NCBI GenBank assembly: GCA_038244535.1
Contig: JBBRTJ010000098.1
Coordinates: 1 to 13,462, forward strand
DNA: 13,462 bases
Reading direction: 5' to 3'
DNA from: JBBRTJ01 sp038244535
GTDB lineage: Bacteria > Actinomycetota > Acidimicrobiia > Acidimicrobiales > Ilumatobacteraceae
Within the stretch, counting starts at the first letter, position 1, and every line of letters begins with the position of its first letter. Position numbers and translations under genes: made by a program. The notes beneath the pieces are model-generated. The model did no database searches, was not told the DNA's origin, and saw only the letters and a program-made list of their open reading frames with translations. Below are positions 1-6,339 of this stretch, piece after piece.

Positions 1-47
1 CGCTGACCTGTCATCGTCGGGCTTTCCCGGGTTGATCCGAGCTGAGC

Positions 48-287
48 TCAGCGGCGGCCGTGATGGGCGTCGTGGTGCGCGGCGGCATCGTGGGCAGCTG
101 CACACGTGCTGCACCACACGAGCCGGGCGGCCGGCTCGATGATGATCTGCTTGTTGATGGGGGCGGTTCGGATGAGGTGGTGGTCGCGAACCACGGCGTG
201 GAGCGCGCACACCGCGGCGCCGCACGAGTGGCACACCGCCACGGCAGTGGTCGGCTGACCGGCAGATGAGCAGTCAAGGCAGTTCAT
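48..287 (-). CDS. DUF2180-family Cys/His-rich small protein
   Basis: A 79-aa cytoplasmic protein that looks like a treble-clef or zinc-ribbon metal-binding protein of the DUF2180 type. Visible ligand candidates are C3/C6, C19/C22, C27, H30 and C59/C62, in the pattern CxxC, CHxCG, CxxH, CxxC. The last 14 residues are His-rich (H66, H71, H72, H75, H76). I chose the ATG at 287 because MNC begins the family-like N-terminus and a GAGGGGG ribosome binding site lies 4-5 nt before it; the in-frame extension to 341 has no such support and would run back through the end of the upstream gene. It is the last gene of the arsR-permease-thioredoxin operon, 10 bp after the thioredoxin-like gene. Proteins of this family have no proven function; a metal or arsenite-binding accessory role is my inference from context. 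Confidence 0.72.
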   Translation of the reverse strand: MNCLDCSSAGQPTTAVAVCHSCGAAVCALHAVVRDHHLIRTAPINKQIIIEPAARLVWCSTCAAAHDAAAHHDAHHGRR

Positions 288-297
288 GGTCCCCCTC

Positions 298-534
298 TCA
301 GGCTCGGGCCAGAAGCTTGGCGATCTCGGGGGCGTTGGCAACCCGTCCGACGAGCACCACTTCGTCGTCGATCACGAGCGCAGGCGTTGACATCACGCCC
401 CACGAGGCGATCTGCCCGGGGTCGGTCACGTGGACGATCTCGGCGGTCAGGCCGAGCTCGTCGATGGCGGTGCGGGTGGCTGCTTCGAGGCGGTTGCACT
501 TGGCGCACCCGCTGCCGAGGATCTTGACGTCCAT
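298..534 (-). CDS. small thioredoxin-like redox protein (Thioredoxin_3 / MTH895 type)
   Basis: A 78-aa single-domain thioredoxin-fold protein. The redox motif C10-A-K-C13 sits directly after the first beta strand (VKILGSG), and STPALVIDDE supplies the cis-proline region. The length matches the small redox-active disulfide protein 2 family (about 76-80 aa), which lacks the N-terminal part of classical thioredoxin. The start is the ATG at 534, with GAGAGG 7 nt upstream. A GTG at 549 in the same frame overlaps the permease stop (GTGA) but has no ribosome binding site. It follows the permease by 11 bp. Members are repeatedly found beside ArsP/DUF318 permeases; the likely role is to reduce or deliver a metal(loid) or thiol-bound substrate to the transporter, which is inference. 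Confidence 0.85.
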   Translation of the reverse strand: MDVKILGSGCAKCNRLEAATRTAIDELGLTAEIVHVTDPGQIASWGVMSTPALVIDDEVVLVGRVANAPEIAKLLARA

Positions 535-545
535 GACGGGACCTC

Positions 546-1598
546 TCACAGGATGGCGTTGAAGAGGAAGCCGATGGCGAGGATGCCTGATGCGACGACG
601 CCGACGAAGGTGGCGATCAGCTTGGGCGTGAGCACGCGGCGCAACAGGATCATCTCGGGGAGCGACAGGGCCACGACGCTCATCATGAAGGCGAGCACCG
701 TGCCCATGGGCAGCCCCTTGTCGTGGAGAGCCTCGACCAGGGGCATCACCCCAGCGGCGTTCGAGTAGAGCGGCACGCCGACCGCAACCGCAATGGGAAC
801 GCCGAAGACGCCCGTGGCATGAGCGGCGAACCAGTCAGCTGGCATCCATCCGTGGATGGCGGCACCGAGGCCGACGCCCACGAGCAGGTATGGCCAGATC
901 TTGTGCAGGATGGTGGCGACCTCCTCGCGACCCATGGCGATGCGGTCATCCCACGACAGGCCCTCGGAGGGATCGATCGGCTTGCCGCGCAGCGTCGTCT
1001 CGAACACGAACGGCTCGACCCACCCCTCGAGGTGGAGGCGGCCGAGGACGAACCCGGCGACGATGGCGATGCTGAGGCCGGCTGCTATGTACAGCGCAGC
1101 GACCTGCCAGCCGAACAGGCCGAACAGGAGCACGATGGCCACCTCGTTCACCAGTGGGCTGGCGATGAGGAAGCTGAGCGTGACCCCGAGGGGCACGCCA
1201 GCAGCAACGAAGCCGATGAACACGGGCACCGCGGAGCACGAGCAGACCGGGGTGATCACGCCGAGCGAGGCGGCCGCGACGTTGCCCGCACCTTCGCGGC
1301 GGCCACCGAGCAGCGCGCGGGTGCGCTCGACCGACATGAAGCTGCGCAGCACTGTCACCGCGAAGATGACGCCGGTCAGCAGCTGCGCGATCTTGGTGAC
1401 GTCGTAGCAGAAGAAGTGGATGGCTTCCCCGAGCCGGGTCGCCTGATCGAGGCCGATGACGTCGTACAGGAGCCAGTCCCAGAAGGGGAGGTTGACCTGG
1501 TAAAGCACGAACCAGACAACGGTCGCGCCGACGAGGGGCACCCAGAGACGAGGCCCCGCTTTCTCGGCTGGTGCCCTGGTCGGTGCGTCGGTGTTCAC
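546..1598 (-). CDS. permease, ArsP/DUF318 family (metal or organoarsenical efflux)
   Basis: A 350-aa polytopic inner-membrane permease of the PF03773 (DUF318, ArsP/SO_0444-like) family. The signature T-P-V-C-S-C-S-A-V-P lies at residues 116-125, with C119 and C121 as likely substrate thiols, followed by the hydrophobic IASPLVNEVA segment. A second repeat carries YSNAAGVMPLVEAL. I count about eight membrane segments with a charged cytoplasmic loop around residues 180-215. The start is the GTG at 1598: it overlaps the arsR stop as GTGA and has GGAGG 5 nt upstream. The open frame continues to 1820, but that extension is arsR read in another frame. Family members export trivalent organoarsenicals or other soft metals; the exact substrate cannot be read from the sequence. 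Translational coupling to ArsR supports metal(loid)-induced expression. Confidence 0.88.
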   Translation of the reverse strand: MNTDAPTRAPAEKAGPRLWVPLVGATVVWFVLYQVNLPFWDWLLYDVIGLDQATRLGEAIHFFCYDVTKIAQLLTGVIFAVTVLRSFMSVERTRALLGGRREGAGNVAAASLGVITPVCSCSAVPVFIGFVAAGVPLGVTLSFLIASPLVNEVAIVLLFGLFGWQVAALYIAAGLSIAIVAGFVLGRLHLEGWVEPFVFETTLRGKPIDPSEGLSWDDRIAMGREEVATILHKIWPYLLVGVGLGAAIHGWMPADWFAAHATGVFGVPIAVAVGVPLYSNAAGVMPLVEALHDKGLPMGTVLAFMMSVVALSLPEMILLRRVLTPKLIATFVGVVASGILAIGFLFNAIL

Positions 1599-1873
1599 CG
1601 TGACCTCCGCGCTCCTCCGGCGACGACGGTCGACAGCGTCACCAAAGCGTCGTCCTCGAGCGTGTAGTCGACCCAGCGTCCCCGCTTGGCGGCCGTGACG
1701 AGGCCAGCCTGTCGCAGCACCTTCAGGTGGTGGGACAGCAGCGGGGGCGAGACGTGGGCCACCTCGGCGAGCACGCACGCACAGCGAGTGCCGCCTCGAA
1801 GCTCCTCGATGATCGACCACCGCACCGGGTCGGCAAGTGCTCGTAGCTCTTCAACCGGGGTTGAACCGTTCAT
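1595..1873 (-). CDS. arsR: ArsR/SmtB-family metal(loid)-responsive repressor
   Basis: A 92-aa winged-helix repressor. It opens with the family hallmark ELRALADPVRWSIIEEL, has the recognition-helix stretch VSPPLLSHHLKVLRQAGLV, and a beta-wing KRGRWVDYTLE. C31-A-C33 matches the CxC arsenite-binding pair of E. coli ArsR; the third Cys of that protein (two residues after an Asp-Leu) is absent here. First gene of the operon, overlapping the permease by 4 bp. I use the ATG at 1873; a TTG at 1915 in frame would add 14 residues. Neither has a clear ribosome binding site, so a leaderless transcript is possible. A perfect palindrome that could be its operator lies within codons 3-8. ArsR subtype assignment is good, the inducer is inferred. 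Confidence 0.88.
   Translation of the reverse strand: MNGSTPVEELRALADPVRWSIIEELRGGTRCACVLAEVAHVSPPLLSHHLKVLRQAGLVTAAKRGRWVDYTLEDDALVTLSTVVAGGARRSR
1850..1865. promoter_or_regulatory. candidate ArsR operator (perfect palindrome inside arsR)
   Basis: TTCAACCGGGGTTGAA is a perfect 7-bp inverted repeat around a 2-bp centre. ArsR-family operators are typically TTCAA/TTGAA-like dyads near their own promoter. It falls within the first codons of arsR as called, so bound repressor would block elongation or an overlapping leaderless promoter. A second small palindrome, ATGACGTCAT, overlaps the arsR ATG at 1872-1881. Confidence 0.45.
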
Positions 1874-1950
1874 GACGTCATCGTGGGCTGCGGGTCGCGG
1901 GATCTGCTGACTCAATCGAACACGAGTAGATGCGTTCGCCGATGACAGGA

Positions 1951-1982
1951 GACAGGCCCGGACGCGAGCGCCCGGGCCTGTC
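1951..1982 (-). terminator. hairpin terminator behind the PhoX-like gene
   Basis: GACAGGCCCGG (1951-1961) pairs perfectly with CCGGGCCTGTC (1972-1982), an 11-bp GC-rich stem with a 10-nt loop. It lies 36 bp past the stop of the PhoX-like gene and before the arsR operon on the same strand. No U-tract follows, as is common for actinobacterial terminators. Confidence 0.65.
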
Positions 1983-2017
1983 CGATCACGTCCGGCCGTG
2001 GTGGCCGGCTCGATGGA

Positions 2018-3508
2018 TCACTTCCAGCCGGTGATCTCCAGGATCACGCCCTTGTCGGTGATGTTGTGCTGAATGCTCACGAAGAAGCGCTTGCCGGTGG
2101 CGTCGAAGATGCCGCCGGTCCACTCGGCGCCCTCAACGTGAGCAGCAGTGCCTGAGTCGTTGAGCGTGCCGACCCGAAGGCAGCCGTCGCTCAGCGTGTC
2201 GCCGTCGGCGCCGTCAGGCAGGCACGACCACAGGTCGTTGTTGCGGCCGCTGCCGCCGGGAGTGGAGACGTCGCCGTCCTCGTGGATGAGCCAGTTGCCG
2301 CGGCCAGGCTGGTAGGCGATGTTGTCGGTCATGGACATGTCGTTGCTGCCGACCACGAGGTACTGGACCTCGGGAGTCGAGATGCCGGCCGTGGCGTCGC
2401 GGAGCGTGCCGTCGGTGATGCAGATCGTCTCGCCCCAGTTGTGGTCGGTGACTTCGTTGCCCGTGTTGTTGCCGCACACCTTGGCGACGCCGCCGCTGAC
2501 GAGCGCGGCGGGGTCGACCTCGAGGTCCTCGGGCCGGTAGTAGCCGGTGAGGTTCAGGGTGGCCGATGCCAGACGCAGGTCGGCGTTGGCGCACGGGGTC
2601 GCAGTGGCGTCGTCGCACACGGGGATCCAGTTGCCGAGCCCGGTCTGCGTGCCCTGGCCGTAGTCGACGTTGCCGCGCTTGCCGAGGCGCAGGCCGAAGA
2701 TCTTGCCCGAAGCGAACGGCGAGTCGGACAGCTGCGTGATCGTGCCCGAGATCCACGGCCTCGCCGGTACGAACTTGAAGTACGCCCCACCGGCCACACC
2801 GGAGGCCGGACGGTTCTCGTCGCCGTAGTACATGACGCCGTTGGCGAACAGGCCGTGGCCCTCGAACGACTGACGGCCGAGCGAGTCCCGCCGCACGAGG
2901 TTGGCCGCACCCGTGCCCCCGGAGAACAGGCCCGTGGTGCGGTCGACGGTGACGCCGGTCGTGTTCATCGGGTCGATGAGCTCGTACGTGGCGCCGCCCG
3001 TGATGTTGCCGCCGCCGTTCTCCTCCGAGAACATGATCGTGCCCCATGCCGTCAGGCGGACACCGTCGCACGCCGCGGTGCCGGTGACGATGGTGGTGAC
3101 GGCTCCGGTCGCGATGTCGATGCGCTGCAGGCCCGGCAAGGTCGGGTCCTGCTCGTTGCAGGCGATGATCGTGGTCGGCTTGCTCGTGCTGGGCCACAGC
3201 GCCATCTGGTCGATGTTGGCGCCGGCCACGCCGCTGGTCACGACGCGGGCGGTGAGGCCCGGGGCGAGCGTCACCAGGCTCAGCGGGTTGGCGGTCGCCG
3301 TGGCGAGGTCGACACTCAGGGTCGACGACGCAGGGATGCCGGCGGTCACGCCGAACAACGTCTTGGACTTGTTGGCCAGAGCGCTGTCGCGGAACACACC
3401 GAAGTCACCGGCGGCGCTGGCCACCGTGGCCGACACGGCGAGCACGGACAGTGCCGTCCCTCCGAGCACAGCCATGCGGCCGCGACGCGTCTGGGGCAGA
3501 AGTTTCAC
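2018..3508 (-). CDS. secreted PhoX-like protein (DUF839 family)
   Basis: A 496-aa exported protein of the PhoX/DUF839 family (PF05787), beta-propeller enzymes that include calcium/iron-dependent alkaline phosphatases. The N-terminus has basic residues (QTRRGR), a hydrophobic stretch at residues 12-30 and an ASA-A cleavage site after residue 32; the RR pair is only a weak twin-arginine match. Family marks are SEENGGG (161-167), YYGDENRP (227-234), YYRPEDLEVD (323-332) and WTGGIFDATGKRFFVSIQHN (463-482), the last matching the 'TG.F.pdG.tlFv.iQH' hallmark. The start is the GTG at 3508, with GGAGG 8 nt upstream; the frame continues to 3610 but that part is the leader RNA. Monocistronic, divergent from the SnoaL-like gene. 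Phosphatase activity is probable by family, but many DUF839 proteins are uncharacterised, so I give no gene symbol. Confidence 0.85.
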   Translation of the reverse strand: MKLLPQTRRGRMAVLGGTALSVLAVSATVASAAGDFGVFRDSALANKSKTLFGVTAGIPASSTLSVDLATATANPLSLVTLAPGLTARVVTSGVAGANIDQMALWPSTSKPTTIIACNEQDPTLPGLQRIDIATGAVTTIVTGTAACDGVRLTAWGTIMFSEENGGGNITGGATYELIDPMNTTGVTVDRTTGLFSGGTGAANLVRRDSLGRQSFEGHGLFANGVMYYGDENRPASGVAGGAYFKFVPARPWISGTITQLSDSPFASGKIFGLRLGKRGNVDYGQGTQTGLGNWIPVCDDATATPCANADLRLASATLNLTGYYRPEDLEVDPAALVSGGVAKVCGNNTGNEVTDHNWGETICITDGTLRDATAGISTPEVQYLVVGSNDMSMTDNIAYQPGRGNWLIHEDGDVSTPGGSGRNNDLWSCLPDGADGDTLSDGCLRVGTLNDSGTAAHVEGAEWTGGIFDATGKRFFVSIQHNITDKGVILEITGWK

Positions 3509-3516
3509 GAAGATGT

Positions 3517-3611
3517 CCTCCCGTAGAGTGGTGCCACTCCCATCCGTAGGGAGCCACACGAGGTCTACGGGGGCAACCTTTCGGGCGACTTGCCGGTAGT
3601 TGAGCGGCAAG
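3517..3611 (-). promoter_or_regulatory. structured 5' leader of the PhoX-like gene with competing helices
   Basis: Read on the minus strand, CCCGTAGA (3571-3564) can pair perfectly with TCTACGGG (3527-3520), which runs into the ribosome binding site GGGAGG (3522-3517). The same CCGTAG can instead pair with CTACGG (3549-3544). Upstream, CGGCAAG (3595-3589) can pair with CTTGCCG (3611-3605), while its GGCAA can pair with TTGCC (3576-3572). A GAGTGG/CCACTC hairpin (3539-3526) overlaps the RBS-side arm. Two sets of mutually exclusive helices upstream of a ribosome binding site are the design of a riboswitch or attenuator. I do not recognise a known aptamer class. Confidence 0.5.
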
Positions 3612-3740
3612 GGTGCGCAAGCTGATCACTTCGCGAACGGTTGGCGTCGCTGTGGTGACGGCAAAGCGACAGCGCGGTGCTGCGCTCACGGGGCATCATG
3701 GGCTCCGAGTCGACCACGGCTCAGGGGAAGGTTCATCACG

Positions 3741-4175
3741 ATGACTGACCTGAACCCGTCGCCAGAGACGGCGGCCGCCGAGAGCGAGGCATCGCCGGCC
3801 CCCGCCGTCGACGCGTTTCTTGCCGCCGTCCTTGCCGGTCGGATGGACGAGTGCGGCGCCTACGCCGACGACATCGTGCTCGACGCGACGGTGCCGAACT
3901 GGCGCTTCACCGTTCGGGGCGCCGATGCGGTGCGGGCGCAGTACGCCGGCTGGTTCGCGGATCCCGGGCGCTTTGAGTCGCTTCGCCGGTTGCCGCACCC
4001 GGGAGGCGAGGTCGTTGAGTACACGCTGACCTGGGACGAGCACGGCGTGCACCACGCGGCCCACCACATGCACCTGCTCGAGGTGGTCGACGGGCTCATC
4101 GTGGCCGACACGGTGCTGTGCGGCGGACGCTGGTCGGCGTCGCTCCTGGCCGAGATGGAGGCCGCCGGCGGTTGA
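3741..4175 (+). CDS. SnoaL-like / NTF2-fold protein
   Basis: A 144-aa protein with the NTF2-like pattern: helix VDAFLAAVLAGRMDECGAYADDIVLDATVPNW, then R-GADAVRAQYAGWFADPG, then beta strands ending LLEVVDGLIVADTVLCGGRW. The SnoaL-like family includes small cyclases, isomerases and accessory proteins of oxygenase pathways; no substrate can be assigned. Residues 1-20 are an acidic, Ala/Pro-rich extension. Six histidines fall between residues 101 and 111. The start is the ATG at 3741 with a GGGGAAGG-like site 11 nt upstream; the frame is open to 3600 but that stretch is the opposite-strand leader of the PhoX-like gene. It is a single gene, divergent from the PhoX-like gene and convergent with the amidohydrolase. 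Confidence 0.78.
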   Translation: MTDLNPSPETAAAESEASPAPAVDAFLAAVLAGRMDECGAYADDIVLDATVPNWRFTVRGADAVRAQYAGWFADPGRFESLRRLPHPGGEVVEYTLTWDEHGVHHAAHHMHLLEVVDGLIVADTVLCGGRWSASLLAEMEAAGG

Positions 4176-4207
4176 GCCGGACCGGGGCCGGACATCGTCA
4201 GCAGCTT

Positions 4208-4247
4208 GTGTGAGCCCGACGCACCACATCGGTGCGCGTGCTCACAC
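4208..4247. terminator. stem-loop at convergent gene ends, probable bidirectional terminator
   Basis: GTGTGAGC (4208-4215) pairs with GCTCACAC (4240-4247), and inside it CGCACC (4220-4225) pairs with GGTGCG (4231-4236) around a 5-nt loop, with a small internal loop between the two helices. It lies 33 bp after the SnoaL-like stop and overlaps the amidohydrolase stop codon (4242-4244). No U-tract is present on either strand. Confidence 0.55.
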
Positions 4248-5456
4248 GGGCGAAGCGAGTCCTGTGCTCGCCTTCGCAGTGGCCGGGATCTTGAACAGCG
4301 CCCGCGCGTTGTCACCCACGAACTGCTGGCGGGCCCTGCCGGTCGGGAACGAGGCGACGAGCTCGTCGAGGTCGTGGATGTACTCGGGGGTGTGATCAGC
4401 GTGGGGGAAGTCAGACGCCCACAGGAATCGGTCGGCACCGAACCGGTCGGCCAGCGCCGGGATCGTTCGCTCGTCGGGGTCGCACGAGATCCAGATCCGC
4501 TCGCGGAAGTAGTCGCTCGGCTTGTGCTCGAGCGGGACACGCTGGCCGATGAACGTGTGGCCGTACACGGCGTCTATGCGGTCGAGCCAGTAGCCGATCC
4601 AGCCCCCACCCGATTCGAGCACGAGCACCTTCAGCCGGGGGAACAGGTCGAACACGCCGTAGTCGAACAGCGTCGTGAACTGGTGGCGCACCCCGTCGGA
4701 GGCCGTCACGGATGCCAGCAGCCGCAGCTGCTTGACGTGCTCCCAGGTGCCCATCCGGGCTCCCTTGGTCCACTGCGGCTCGAACGTGGGGTGGATGGCG
4801 AAGGGCACGTCGAGATCTTGCGCCGCGGCGAACACGACGTGGTTGGAGGGGTGGCCGAGGGGACGGGCGTCGTGAGTGAACGGCGCGACGTAACAGCCTC
4901 GGGCGCCATCGGCCACGGCCCGCTCGAGCTCGTTGGCTGCCGCCTCGGGGTCGGACAGCGAGAGGTGGGCGGTGGGCACCAGGCGATCGCTGCCGGCGCA
5001 GAACTCGCAGATCCATCGGTTGTAGGCGCGGCAGTAAGCCTGCGACAGCTCCGGGTCCGTCAGCTCGGCCTCCCACAGGAGCCCAACCGTCGTGTAGAGG
5101 ATGGCGGCGTCGATGCCCTCGGCGTCGAGCAGCGCCAGGCGCTCACCCGGATCCATCGAGCCGTAGGGGGCCTCGGCCAGGTAGGTCCGGGCCGGATCGA
5201 GCTGCATCGAGCGCAGGTCGGGATCGCCCATTGCGCCGAGCGTCGACGGGAACCCGTGGCGGCTCATGGTCGATCGCTCGCCCCCGATCTGGAGCTCCTC
5301 GAGCCCGGCATCGTCGAGCACGATGCGAAGGGCCCGGTCGCGGTAGCGAGGCTCGAGGTAGGTCTCCCAGAGGTCGGGCGGCTCGAGGATGTGGCCATCG
5401 GCATCGACGGCGCCCGCAAACGACAGCTTCCCCGCGGCGTGCATGGCCTTCGACAT
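4242..5456 (-). CDS. amidohydrolase_2 family metal-dependent hydrolase/decarboxylase
   Basis: A 404-aa TIM-barrel enzyme of the PF04909 amidohydrolase family, which includes ACMSD and gamma-resorcylate decarboxylase. Metal-ligand candidates: D20-G-H22 in VDADGHILEPPDLW, where many members have this D-x-H form, H222 in FAIHPTF, and D349 in WASDFPHAD. H352 and D354 complete that last conserved motif. The start is the ATG at 5456, with AGAGGG 6 nt upstream. It is the last gene of the Rieske operon, 20 bp after the hypothetical protein gene; its stop lies in the terminator stem. Families of this kind act on ring-cleavage products or decarboxylate aromatic acids, which fits the oxygenase upstream; the actual substrate is unknown. 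Confidence 0.85.
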   Translation of the reverse strand: MSKAMHAAGKLSFAGAVDADGHILEPPDLWETYLEPRYRDRALRIVLDDAGLEELQIGGERSTMSRHGFPSTLGAMGDPDLRSMQLDPARTYLAEAPYGSMDPGERLALLDAEGIDAAILYTTVGLLWEAELTDPELSQAYCRAYNRWICEFCAGSDRLVPTAHLSLSDPEAAANELERAVADGARGCYVAPFTHDARPLGHPSNHVVFAAAQDLDVPFAIHPTFEPQWTKGARMGTWEHVKQLRLLASVTASDGVRHQFTTLFDYGVFDLFPRLKVLVLESGGGWIGYWLDRIDAVYGHTFIGQRVPLEHKPSDYFRERIWISCDPDERTIPALADRFGADRFLWASDFPHADHTPEYIHDLDELVASFPTGRARQQFVGDNARALFKIPATAKASTGLASPV

Positions 5457-5476
5457 CGGACCCTCTCTCCCCACCG

Positions 5477-6091
5477 TCAGCGGCGGACGACTTCGAAGCG
5501 GTTGGGGCGCTTGCCGCGCGCCGAGTACTCGGGGTCGGGGCCGGCGTCGGCGATGCGGCCCTCCTCCTGCAGCTCGGCCACGGCCTTGGCCACCGTGGCC
5601 GGGCTGCCGCCGACGCCCTCCATGACCGAGCGGATCGTGAAGGGGCCTTCCTGCGACAGCGCGTGGCGCTTGATCTGCTCGATGCTCACCTTGGGCGCCC
5701 GCTGCTTGGGCATGACGGTGGGCAGCCTGGTGATGCGGGTGGCGGGCGGCGAGGCCGGCATGCGCCGGCCACCGGCCGAGAACCCCGCGGCCTTGAGGAC
5801 GTCGTCGGGCACGCCCATGGTCCGGAACGCCGCTTCGGTCACGCCCTGCGAGTCAGCCCAGCCCTTGGCGTGGAGGATGAAGCCGAGCTTGACGCCCTCG
5901 CCGTCACCGGCCTCGGCCCGCTCGAGCTCACTGAGCAGCTTCAGCTTGCGGATGGGGTCGGTCGCCTCGCTCAGCTCGGCGTGGAGCCGCCCGATCTGCG
6001 CAACGTCGCGCACCGACGAGGGGTCGGCGAGGAAGTTCAGGTACGCGCGAACGGCGACTTCGGGGCTGGAGACGGTGACGTGGTCGGACAT
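5477..6091 (-). CDS. hypothetical protein with HTH-like C-terminus
   Basis: A 204-aa soluble protein I do not recognise. Residues 10-75 are predicted helical and charged (AVRAYLNFLADPSS, IGRLHAELSEATDPIRKLKLLSELERAEAG), a likely coiled or helical-hairpin region. Residues 75-130 form a small second unit (GFILHAKGWADSQGVTEAAFRTMGVPDDVL). After a Pro/Arg linker, residues 136-204 look like a winged helix: SIEQIKRHALSQEGPFTIRS, then GSPATVAKAVAELQEEGRI, then a basic tail. The start is the ATG at 6091; upstream bases have no clear ribosome binding site, so coupling to the preceding 72-aa gene (29-bp gap) is likely. Its place between oxygenase and amidohydrolase suggests a pathway regulator or accessory factor, which is inference only. 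Confidence 0.72.
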   Translation of the reverse strand: MSDHVTVSSPEVAVRAYLNFLADPSSVRDVAQIGRLHAELSEATDPIRKLKLLSELERAEAGDGEGVKLGFILHAKGWADSQGVTEAAFRTMGVPDDVLKAAGFSAGGRRMPASPPATRITRLPTVMPKQRAPKVSIEQIKRHALSQEGPFTIRSVMEGVGGSPATVAKAVAELQEEGRIADAGPDPEYSARGKRPNRFEVVRR

Positions 6092-6120
6092 GACGACACG
6101 TTGCCACACCCCCCGTGGGG

Positions 6121-6339
6121 TCAGCCGACCTTGGAGGATGGCCCCACGCGGTGGTTGCCGAACTGCGGGCCGCCGACCCAGTTGCACAGCTGCGGGTCGC
6201 ACTCCTCGAGCTCACCGGAGACCCACACGCCGTATCGGGAGAACAACCCCGCGCGGCCGTCCTTGGCGGTCACCAGGACATGACCCTGGCCGTCCTGCTC
6301 GTAGATCGCCCCGCTGAAGGGGTGCTTGGCACCGTTCAT
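6121..6339 (-). CDS. conserved-looking 72-aa protein coupled to Rieske oxygenase
   Basis: A 72-aa protein whose ATG overlaps the oxygenase stop (ATGA) and has AAGGAGG 4 nt before it, one of the best ribosome binding sites in the window. The sequence is Gly-rich and beta-strand-like (FSGAIYEQDGQGHVLVTAKDG, LFSRYGVWVSGE) with a C-terminal E-C47-D-P-Q-L-C52-N-W motif, so two cysteines are spaced CxxxxC. I do not recognise a family. It is followed after its stop by a tight GC hairpin (6108-6121) before the next gene. Its length and position suggest an oxygenase accessory subunit, a small redox or steric partner, or a substrate-binding protein; none can be chosen from sequence alone. A typical [2Fe-2S] ferredoxin is excluded, because too few cysteines are present. 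Confidence 0.75.
   Translation of the reverse strand: MNGAKHPFSGAIYEQDGQGHVLVTAKDGRAGLFSRYGVWVSGELEECDPQLCNWVGGPQFGNHRVGPSSKVG

Noticed and set aside
41..52. GCTGAGCTCAGC palindrome over the DUF2180 stop as a regulatory site
   Set aside because: Too short to act as a terminator and located at a gene end; in GC-rich DNA a 12-bp palindrome alone is weak evidence.
723..1667. A 314-codon plus-strand open frame opposite the permease
   Set aside because: No recognisable domain, extreme Asp/Glu/Arg/His composition typical of an antisense translation, and it covers the permease signature region.
1599..1820. Longer N-terminus for the permease
   Set aside because: The extension is the arsR coding sequence in another frame, and the GTG at 1598 has a proper ribosome binding site and stop overlap.
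2282..3526. A 414-codon plus-strand open frame opposite the PhoX-like gene
   Set aside because: No domain, and the minus frame has a signal peptide and DUF839 hallmarks.
6108..6121. GC hairpin ACCCC/GGGGT between the 72-aa gene and the next gene as a terminator
   Set aside because: Only 5 bp, tight loop, no U-tract, and the flanking genes appear to be one operon; at most a minor attenuator or mRNA-stability element.
4206..6317. A 703-codon plus-strand open frame opposite the amidohydrolase and hypothetical genes
   Set aside because: It is the antisense of well-supported genes with domains and ribosome binding sites; long open antisense frames are expected in DNA this GC-rich.
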